Below are positions 55,411 to 64,000 of a DNA stretch of 64,000 bases, in pieces (position 1 is the first letter of the stretch; the number at the start of each line of letters is the position of its first letter). The translations under genes and the position numbers were made by a program. Source of the stretch: Cryptomeria japonica (taxonomy: Eukaryota; Streptophyta; Pinopsida; Cupressales; Cupressaceae); the NCBI RefSeq assembly GCF_030272615.1, contig NC_081408.1:67805546-67869545 (forward strand), given 5' to 3'. The notes under the pieces are model-generated. The model saw only the letters and a list, made by a program, of their open reading frames with translations. It was not told where the DNA came from and searched no databases.

Positions 55411-57654
55411 TTTTGCAATGATCATGGTATTAAAAGACAAGTCTCTGCACCGAGAACTCCACAGCAGAATGGAATGGCTGAAAGAAGAAATAAATCTATT
55501 GTGGATTGTGCTAGAACACTGATGATTGAGAAGAAGGTTCCACAAACATTTTGGAGAGAAGCAATAAGCATGGCTGTTTACACCTTGAACCGAGTTCAAT
55601 TGAAGAAAGGTACTTTGAAGACACCTTATGAAATCTGGTATGGCAAAAAACCTAATGTAAGTTATTTTAAGATCTTTGGAAGTAAATGCTATGTTCATAA
55701 AGATGATAGAAATGGCAAGTTTGATTAGAAAAGTGAAGAAGGAACATTTCTAGGATATTCTTCTAGAAGCAAAGCATTTAAATGTCTGATCAAATCATCT
55801 AACAAAATAGTAGAAAGTGCAAATATGAAAATTGATGAATTTGCAGAAAGAACTAATGAAAGGAATTCCAAAGAACCGGAAGACTATGATGAATTTGTCT
55901 ATGTGCAACCGAGAAGTCCTACCGAGATAACTGTTGAAGAAAATGAAGAAAATATCAAGTTACCAAGTGATGAAGATGATCATACAGAGCCTACCGAGCC
56001 TATATTAGCCAAGTATATCAGAAGACACCATGCACCAAGTCAAATTATAGGAGATAAGGATGATCCAGTGATGACAAGGAACAAACTGAGACAGAACACA
56101 TGTTTGATATCTGAATTTGAACCGAGAATAGTGAAAGAGGCATTTAACAGTGAAGATTGGATAAATGCTATGACTGAAGAGATTGATCAAATCAAAAAGA
56201 ATGACACATGGACACTGGTCCCAAGACTCAAGGACAAAAATGTAATCGGTACAAAGTGGATCTTCAGAAACAAGCTAAATGAGAAAGGTGAGGTCATTCG
56301 GAACAAAGCAAGATTGGCTTACAAAGGTTATTCCCAAGAAGAAGGAATTGATTATGGTGAGACTTTTGCACCTGTTGCTAGACTTGAAGGAGTTAGAACA
56401 TTGTTGGCATGTGCTTCTTTCAAGAACTTCAAGGTATATCAAATGGATGTCAAATCTACATTTTTGAATGGAATATTAGAAGAAGAAGTTTTCATTGAAC
56501 AACCTGAAGGATTTGTTGATAACAATAATAAAGATCAAGTATGTAAATTGAACAAAGCTTTATATGGTCTGAAACAAGCACCTACAACATGGTATGAAAG
56601 ATTGCACTCTTTTTTGATTAAGATTGGTTTTATAAGGACAAGTGAGAACAACAACATGTACATGAAGAATAATGAAAATGGAATACTAATCTTAGCCATA
56701 TTTGTTGATGATATTATATTTTGTGGAAATGACTCTTTATGCAAGAACTTTGGAAATGAAATGAGCAGAGAATTTGAGATGTCATTAATCGGTGAGATAA
56801 AGTATTTTATAGGCTTACAAATACTGCAAATGAAAAATGAAATTTTCATTACTCAATCCAAATACATAAAGAAAATCTTGAAGAAATTTGGAATGGAGGA
56901 TTCAAAGCCAGTAAGTACTCCCATGACTACCAACTGCAAACTATCAAAGAATGATGAATCTGCATCTATTGATGAGACACTCTACCAATCCGTGATTGGA
57001 AAACTACAATATGTTGTTCATAGCAAGCCAGATATAGCACACGTAGTAGGTATTGTTGCAAGATTCTCTGCAGATCCTAAGGAAATACACATGACAGCAA
57101 TCAAAAGGATTTTCAAATACTTGAAAGGCACTGAAGATTATGGCTTAGTATATCACAAAGGAAATGATTTTGATCTAAAAGTTTATACTGATGCTGATTG
57201 GGCTGGCAACATTGATGACAGAAAAAGCACAAGTGGAGGAGCTTTCTTCTTAGGAGAAAGACTAGTGAATTGGCTTAGCAAGAAACAAGGATGTGTTTCT
57301 CAATCAACAGTTGAAGTTGAATATGTTACAGCAGCACTAAATTGTACCAACATTGCATGGATCAAACAACTGTTGGAACGTATAAATGAGAAAGTTACCA
57401 AGCCCGTAACTATATTCTGTGACAATACTAGTGCCATTAATATTTCAAAGAACCCTGTTATGCACTCTAAGACAAAGCACATCTCTATCAAATATCATTA
57501 TCTTAGAGAAGAAGCTCAAGAGAAGAAAGTGGTGTTGGAATATGTCAACACAAAGGAGCAAATAGTTGATATCTTCACCAAGCCACTACCAAAGGACACT
57601 TTTGAATATCTCAGAAGTAAGTTAGGGGTCCTACCCCTATCTTTTACTCACTAA
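55411..57654 (+). pseudogene. Partial integrase plus intact RT-RNase H frame of C3
   Basis: One frame from the middle of integrase (GIKRQVSAPRTPQQNGMAER, catalytic Glu kept) to the end of pol, with a single TAG at 55726. The 609-codon stretch 55825-57654 is fully open. [65 protein letters not shown]. RNase H: VYTDADWAGNIDDRKST, DNTSAINISKNP, VDIFTKPLPKDTFEYL. The catalytic YTDADW and VDD motifs are intact, unlike C1 and C2. Without integrase N-terminus, gag and PBS it cannot move by itself. Confidence 0.92.
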
Positions 57655-58140
57655 CCGAGTTCGGTGAAAGCATCACTTTGATGACTCTATTGAATATCTT
57701 TTGGGGAGTTGATGCTGGAGTGATACACTTTAGAATGTTTTTCTGAAAGTGTACTAGAAATAATACTGGGATAATATAGAAAATGATACAGGGAATAGGA
57801 ACTGTAAACAAATGCTCTGACCGAGACTCAATTGATACACAAAAGCAGGAAATAACTTCTTATAGAAAGAAATTATGTTTTAGTTCTATTCTTTTTGGCA
57901 TTGTTGTCAAAGGGGGAGAAGACCAAGAAGGAGAAGACCTACCCAGGGGGAGAAGACCAAGAATGAGAAGATCTACTAAAAGGGGAGAAAACTGAGAAGA
58001 CTGAGAGAAGACTACAGATTGAAATAAAGACTAAAAATAGAAGAGAAGTTTGATGTATGGGGGAGAGCATTTTAGCATTTCATAATCACAGCAATCCGAA
58101 TTTTTTAAAGGTCAAATCAATTGGTTTTGCCATCAATGCC
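57655..58140 (+). other. C3 3' non-coding region with purine-rich repeats
   Basis: Between the pol stop and the polypurine tract. 57909-57990 holds near-repeats of GGGGGAGAAGACCAAGAA, resembling multiplied polypurine tracts. No gene. Confidence 0.7.
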
Positions 58141-58152
58141 AAAGGGGGAGAT
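58141..58152 (+). promoter_or_regulatory. Polypurine tract of C3
   Basis: AAAGGGGGAGAT immediately before the 3' LTR. Confidence 0.85.
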
Positions 58153-59624
58153 TGTTGGCAATATTACAAGGATATTGAGAAGGTTGTTGATGATTATGGA
58201 CATAACTAATTAAAGATGTTTTACTATCTTGATATTATTATTTTGTCATTGATGTCAAGAAATTGATTTTCTAATTCAGTATGATGTTGCCATATCTTAA
58301 GAAATATGATATGAAGATGCTAAAGAAGTTGGTAAAGACACAGGAAAGAATATGATGAATAAGGGGATAAGTTATTCAATGGGTAACTCTACTGAGTCAG
58401 AAAATGATGAGATCTTGATGTTTTAGATTGTTTTAACATCATACATATGTTGTAAAATGTAAAGGTTAATACTATACTATGTTATCAAGCAAAGAACCTA
58501 GTCGGTAAACCCTAAGGTTATCGCAGTCGGTTAATGAAGATGGAATGTCTACCAAGTGAAATTTAGTATTCACCGAGTTGTAACCGAGCTATAACAAAAT
58601 GCATTAAATGTTTAAATGTGATATTTAATGAAAGATGCTAATGAGCTGGAGCAGATCAATGATTGGCAAGCCATAAAAGAGGTTTGTTAAATGAATCTAA
58701 GGCAATGGAAAGTCGGCAAAAAGATCTACAGCTCAGATTGAACTGCATTACCCTAACACAAGTTCCAAGGTGATTGTGCAAGTTCCAAGGTGGGGTAAAA
58801 CATTTTCAGATCGAAAGATACAATGAACCTGGACAAGATTGAAGATCTGATGGCTATGATTGATCATGGGAAATGTGATCAAGGAGATTAAGCGGTTAGA
58901 ATATTGTTTATAAATAAGGAACTGTTGATAAATAATGTATGTAGGCAAGTGTATGCACAGGGATGCTACATAGTGATTACTGAGCACAAAAGCTTGAAGA
59001 CCTGTTAGAATAACAGAGTATTGATGCCCAGCAGATAGACAAGATTAGTTCTATGTCTAGATTGTATTGAACAAATAGGAATCTGCTTTAGCATTTCAAA
59101 TGTGAAGTTGCAGATAGATTGTATTACTGTTATTTTGTGAAAGTGATAGGAAATCTCTTAACCGAGTAGACTTAATAGTCTTATATGTAAATCCCCTAAC
59201 AAGGTGACATTCTGATTGAGTGTTTGAAATCCTTTGACAAGGTCACTTCTAACAAAGTGAAGATCCTAATAGATCTGAGGGAAATCCCTTAACCGGGTCA
59301 CATCTAGTAATGTGTTTGTAATCTTTAACAAGATTTTCTTTTAACCAAGCATACTCTAGAAGAGTATATTTCTTAGTGGGTCCAAAATCCCATAGTGGTT
59401 TTTCCCTATTTGGGTTTCCATGTTAAATCTAGTGTTATGAGGTTTATATTGTTCATATGCTTTTAAGTTTGCATGTTTGACAGTTTTTTATTATATGACT
59501 GATATATGTTACCGAGGTTGAATCTGATGTTTTCATGGATGATTAAATTTGTATGATTCACCCCCCGCCCCTCTCATCTTGTTGGCTATTGGATCTATAC
59601 TTATATTAAGTATCAGAACTATCA
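58153..59624 (+). repeat. 3' LTR of C3
   Basis: TGTTGGCAATATTACAAGG to AGAACTATCA, 1472 bp, with a C-rich stretch CACCCCCCGCCCC near 59560 and TSD ACATT following. It shares its general plan with the other Copia LTRs here (CCCTAACAAGG-like words, GGTTTTTCCC.ATTTGGGTTTCC) but is a different family. Confidence 0.93.
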
Positions 59625-59629
59625 ACATT

Positions 59630-60827
59630 GTCAGCACTACTCTTTCCATTCAAAGAGATAGACCCTTTGCCTTTGACCATGCATGGTGTATCATTGCCAA
59701 AGCAAACCACACCACCATCATACTCCTCTAATGATAGAAACTTTCTCCGGTCACTAGTCATATGGTGAGAACAGCTACTGTCAATGATCCACTCATTGGA
59801 ATTATCAAACTAGGAGACAAGAGCCTTCTTGTCTGACACATCTTCCTTGACAGAAACAAACACAATATCTTCATTTTCTTCATCCTCTGATTCTTCATCT
59901 GTGACACCTTCATCAACTACCACAAAATAGTTTTTCTCAGTTTCCTCCTTTAAATTTCTTGAACCTTTCCAGTTTTTCCTTGTTGTCACCATTAGGATAG
60001 TTTACAGCAATATGTCCTATTTGGTTACAAGAGAAGCATTTCAAAGGTAGCTTACCTTTGTATTTGTTGGTTCCTTTAGGAAGTTTCCTCAAAAGGAGAG
60101 CTTCAAATGCCATCAGAATCTCCTCATCATCCATTTCTCTGCCTTGTCTTGGTTCACCACTAGTACTGGCTTCTTTTCCTTTTCTGGATGGTACTACAGA
60201 AGTTTTAAAAGTTGATTCAGTCTTTTGAACACTGCCATCGAAACTATTTAGCTCATAGGTTGTCAACTTTGCAATGATGGAGTCTAGGGATACCTTAGTC
60301 TTGTCTATTGATCTTAGCTCTTGGATAGTAGCAACCCTTATTGCATAGACCCACAATAGAGATCTCAAGACTTTGCTTACCACAGTGGCATTTTCTATTT
60401 TACCACCTGCACTCTTGATATCTCCAACAATGGTTTTGATTCTTATTCCATACTATTGAATGGTCTCACCTTCAACCATCCACATATCTTCAAACTTCCC
60501 TCTAAGGCTTTCTTCCTTAGCCTGTTTTACATGCTCATCACCTCCATAGATATTTTCAAGAGTATCCCATACCTCTTTGGGATTTACCTTATCCTGAACA
60601 TCAATAAATCCAATGTTAGATAAACTACTAATTAGGGCTTCCATGACTTGCCCATTCTCTAGCATCTCTCTCTTTTGGTCATCGGTAAGGGTACTGGTAG
60701 GAGCAACATAGGAATTCTCAACATAGCTCTAGTGTTGAGCACCCATGCTTCTGATGTATATCTTCATTTTATCTTTCCATATACTAAAATTTTCTCTATT
60801 AAACTTTGGACCTTCCCTCTTCATCAT
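59630..60827 (-). pseudogene. gag and protease of C2
   Basis: Starts MMKREGPKFNRENFSIWKDK at 60827. The gag core is GFIDVQDKVNPKEVWDTLEN, GDEHVKQAKEESLRGKFEDM and SKVLRSLLWVYAI. The zinc knuckle CFSCNQIGHIAVNY has lost its last Cys (to Tyr). A frameshift near 59940 leads to the protease, where the active site reads IIDSSCSHHM, Gly of DSG replaced by Ser. GAG-pre-integrase sequence (GNDTPCMVKGKGSISLNGKS) runs up to the C3 insertion at 59629. Confidence 0.88.
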
Positions 60828-60884
60828 TAGACTGGGATCTTTGCCTCAAGTGGTTAAGCTTATAGCATAGAGGACCTGGAGGGT

Positions 60885-60898
60885 GCTCTGATACCAAT
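60885..60898 (-). promoter_or_regulatory. Primer binding site of C2
   Basis: Minus strand ATTGGTATCAGAGC directly after the 5' LTR. It is the canonical initiator-Met-tRNA PBS of plant Copia elements. Confidence 0.9.
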
Positions 60899-62384
60899 TG
60901 ATAACTCAATGATGAATGAATAGTACTAACTCGGTACTGAGAGGGGGGGTGAATCAGTACAGACAAAAATACAGTCCTAAACTGGTTTGACAGTAGACAC
61001 TTCAAATGACTAGCAAATAGTGACACCGGTCTGAAACAGAGTGCAACCAGTAAAGCTAAGAATGACTGAGACAAGCATTAACCGGTTACTCACTTAGCTT
61101 TTCACTAAACTCAAGACTACACTACCATTTCACCCTTATGCATAAACAGGTAATCTATCATCAGATCATAATAATAGCTAGTTCAACATGTTTTATTGAC
61201 AGACATAAAACACAGAACCATCATATGCTTGACAGACAATAGGAAAGCATCACACATGACACACATATTTTTCACGTGGAAACCCAATTGGGAAAAACCA
61301 CGGTGGAGATGAATACCCACAAGCTATTTTTGAACTCTTTAGAAGTCCACTCTATTAGGAGCCTTGTTCGGTTAGAGACATTACAATAGGTTCTGCTAGG
61401 AACTGATCCTATTAGGGATCACCCTCTTAAGGGATGGCTAGAATACCTAGTTAAGGGTTAAACCCTGTTAAAGGTTACCTTGTTAGAGGATTTCAAGAAC
61501 TCAATAGCTAAAGGATTTAAAACTCAATAGCTTTGAATTACACTGTTAAAAGATTTACAACAAGTCAGTTAAGGCTGCCCTGTTAAGGGATTTTCCAACT
61601 ATTGAGTTGGTTAGAGATCAACAGGTATTACAATGATCTAGTAACAGCACTCAACGCCAATGCAGATCCACTTAAGCTCATCTTCACCTTCTGCACTTAC
61701 ACTCTGTAGGTATCACTTCTCTCCTTTTGGTCTGGCAAGAATCACTTATCCCTTCTCTTGGATACACACACACAACTTTTGCCAACAACCTAAGAAAGAG
61801 ACACAACATCGACCTTATAGGAAAACAGATAGATCGGTAGCATAAACCCTAAACCCTAAACCTATTAGGTTAAGGAGTTCAAATGGTTCAATCCTAATTG
61901 TTGATAACACTCCATTAATTGCAATAGTCTTGATCCAATCTCAAGACATTCTCCATCGTCCATTTAACTGATTTCATGGTGGCTGATAACCCATCACATG
62001 TTATCACCATTTTACAGACTTTGCACATTCCCGAGGTAGATAGGAACAATCTCCTTAATGCAAGGTCCTTCACACACACAAGGCTGACATGGCAACATTA
62101 TCTATTTTTCATTACAATGCTAACTCATCACACAGTGTCACCAGTTGACCCACACGGGATTGAAGCACTTCAACCGGTAGTCATACAACGTTTCCATTTG
62201 TCGGTTCCCATTACCATATGTCAGTTCACCTTGAACAAGCACACCGCTTCACTTTGGCATAAATGTCGGTTCATAGTGTTATGTCAGTTCTCTCATATGT
62301 CAGTTCTCACCTCTTCAGCATATTGACATCAATGACAACATACAATGTCATTATGTCCTCATACTGATTCACATAATGCCAACA
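60899..62384 (-). repeat. 5' LTR of C2
   Basis: On the minus strand TGTTGGCATTATGTGAATC to TCATTGAGTTATCA, 1486 bp. It contains the same AAACCCTAAACCCTAAACC run (61844-61862) as the other LTR. Flanked by AGAAC at 62385-62389. Confidence 0.93.
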
Positions 62385-62389
62385 AGAAC

Positions 62390-64000
62390 ACTCTATGTAA
62401 GAGAAATAGTTATCTATTGATATAGAAAAATTTATTTCTTTTGATAAGAGTTTTTGAACCCAGTTGTCTCGTCTTTAATCTGATCTTTGGATGAAGATTT
62501 CTTTTTCTCAAGATATAAGTGATGGTCATACAAACTGATACTTTGTTTCACTTGTTGATGTAGATTTTGTTTATCAATGTTTATATAGATTTGGTGTCAA
62601 TGTTGGTGTAGATTTATCATCAATGTTGATGTAGATTTGTTGGATGGATACTTTGTTTCAATTGTTTTAAATCTTTTGACAAGAAAACCCAACAAGCACA
62701 CAAGCACAATAATCTTGCCCCTTTTCAATAAAGGCACAACAAGTGTGGGTCTAAATCAACCCAATCATGAACTTTTTGACCCTTATAAATGTATGTATGT
62801 TCCCAAGGCCTAAAGTTGGCCCAAATTTTTACTAGCTTGAAACAAGATGAAGACAACTCAAACACTTTTTATCCCTAAGGTCATGGCTAGTTGTGATATT
62901 TCAGCCCACATCTTCATATTTCTTTGACTTTGGTACTACATACTTTATGTATCCCATCATGGAAGGTAAGGATGTGATATACTATGTCTTGCATGAGCAT
63001 AACAGATAGATGATCCCTATGATGGGGGAGTCACCACTTTCATCAAGCTACAAGTACCCTTTCAAAAAGCCATGTTTCTACTCAAGAAAATATGTATGGT
63101 GAGTATCTTGGGAGAAAAAACCATCTATGCTCTTGCACTGAACTTTTCACAAATATCTTCAATCAATAGAACATGTGGGCTTCTAAAATAAGAGGTGTCT
63201 AGTAATGTTTGATGTCTTTGGACGTAAGTTCATTTTGTAGTGATTCACTTAAGAGCCTTGTAACTCACAATGGGGCCCATATGTCCTTTCGGCAAGTTAC
63301 ACTATAGGAACAACTACACCCAAGGCTACAACTTTTGCTCTCACTTGATTTCTATAGCGGCTTGAAGGATTTACCTTGCAAGGTTCCCAAGAGTGATGTG
63401 TCTCTTGGCAAGCCCCTCTTAAAAATAGAAAATTTAGAGTGTTACTAACACTTTTCTCTTGCCCCTAGGACCATGAGAGCCAAGGGAGAGGATAGTGTGT
63501 GTTAGAATTCAGACCACTCTATAGATTTGCACAAACATGCCAAACACGAAAAACACTTGTTCTTTTTAACCTTTTATTCCAATGTGATCTATTTGCTACT
63601 TGGAGATGTTAGTCCAACAGACATGGTGTTCTTTTTATCCCACAAAGCAATTTGTTTTCTAACTAGGAAAGTGAAATCCTAGTCAACAAAATGAAAGCAC
63701 GTTTTCTTAAATGTAAATTACTTTTGTAAGTAAATGGACAAGTTGTTTGTTCTTTTTATAGCCCAAATTTGAAGTATGAATTTGCAAAAAGAAATGTTAA
63801 GTTGTTGTAAATTTTAGCTTCACAAATGATGTTCTTTTTAAGCCCAAAACAAGTTTTGATTTGTTTTAAACACCAAACTTAAAATGTGAGGTTCTTTTTA
63901 CCAAAATGAAGAAATGTGAATTATTTTTAACCAAATTTAGAAAAGAAATCAAAATGAAATTGAAATTCTAAATTAAACTCCTCCAACTTGCAAGAAATCG
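62390..64000. other. No gene seen; possible continuation of E2 leader/5' LTR
   Basis: Non-coding sequence after C2. 63540-63925 holds dispersed copies of the word GTTCTTTTTA (GTTCTTTTTATAGCCCAAA, GTTCTTTTTAAGCCCAAAA and others). Because C2 inserted into E2 or its flank, this should be the other side of that insertion, but no LTR end or PBS could be identified. Confidence 0.4.

Larger units (their letters stand above)
55063..59624 (+). mobile_element. Ty1/copia element C3, 5'-deleted, TSD ACATT
   Basis: Inserted in C2 in the opposite orientation. ACATT flanks it exactly (55058-55062 and 59625-59629). The 5' LTR stops after 348 bp at 55410 and continues directly with the middle of integrase, so the rest of the LTR, PBS, gag, protease and half of integrase are deleted. 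The 3' LTR is complete. The shared 348 bp differ at 9 positions (2.6 %, counted by eye). Confidence 0.95.
50390..62384 (-). mobile_element. Ty1/copia element C2, TSD AGAAC, split by Copia C3
   Basis: Minus-strand Copia with LTRs of 1486 bp (5', 60899-62384) and 1529 bp (3', 50390-51918). Target duplication AGAAC is exact (50385-50389 and 62385-62389). Its internal region is interrupted in the GAG-pre-integrase region by C3 (55063-59624), whose own TSD is ACATT. Without C3 it is about 7.4 kb. Confidence 0.95.

Overview
This window is intergenic, transposon-packed DNA from the nucleus of a land plant with a large genome. The lineage is inferred, not proven. The sequence is AT-rich, no intact host gene is visible, and nearly all coding similarity belongs to plant LTR retrotransposons. 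The mix of Tat-like Ty3/gypsy elements, Copia elements with 1.0-1.5 kb LTRs, a CACTA element and heavy nonsense decay would suit a gymnosperm.

Layout, left to right. (1) 1 to about 11 kb: a 5'-truncated Ty3/gypsy element (E1, + strand) with retropepsin, G-patch, RT, RNase H, a second RNase H and integrase. On the opposite strand beyond pol lies a plant mobile domain (PMD) gene, then a polypurine tract and the 3' LTR. (2) 11-15.9 kb: no genes, but an LTR start at 15285. (3) 15940-31206: a CACTA DNA transposon with 17-bp exact inverted ends. It carries subterminal repeats, a rearranged fragment of the host elongation-factor gene SPT6 and an unrecognised decayed ORF. A full-length Copia (C1, 23630-30804, TSD GTTAC) is inserted in it. 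(4) 32736-38527: four LTRs of one Copia family alternating with three identically deleted internal segments, flanked by near-identical 5-bp repeats. The array lies in the LTR of a third gypsy relic (E3). (5) 40070-40546: a CACTA-like end and a bacterial/organelle-type tRNA-Val-like sequence. (6) About 40.9 to at least 50.4 kb, perhaps resuming after 62.4 kb: a second gypsy element of E1's type on the minus strand (E2), also with an antisense PMD gene beyond pol, but with its second RNase H and integrase missing. (7) 50390-62384: Copia C2 (minus strand, TSD AGAAC) inserted in E2 or its flank, itself split by Copia C3 (55063-59624, + strand, TSD ACATT).

Nothing here looks like a complete functioning element. 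C3 comes closest, with a 609-codon uninterrupted RT-RNase H reading frame. The most interesting signals are the PMD gene carried antisense at the same place in two gypsy elements, the SPT6 fragment inside the CACTA element, and the tandem LTR/mini-internal array. Domain names rest on motifs read by eye; no database search was possible.
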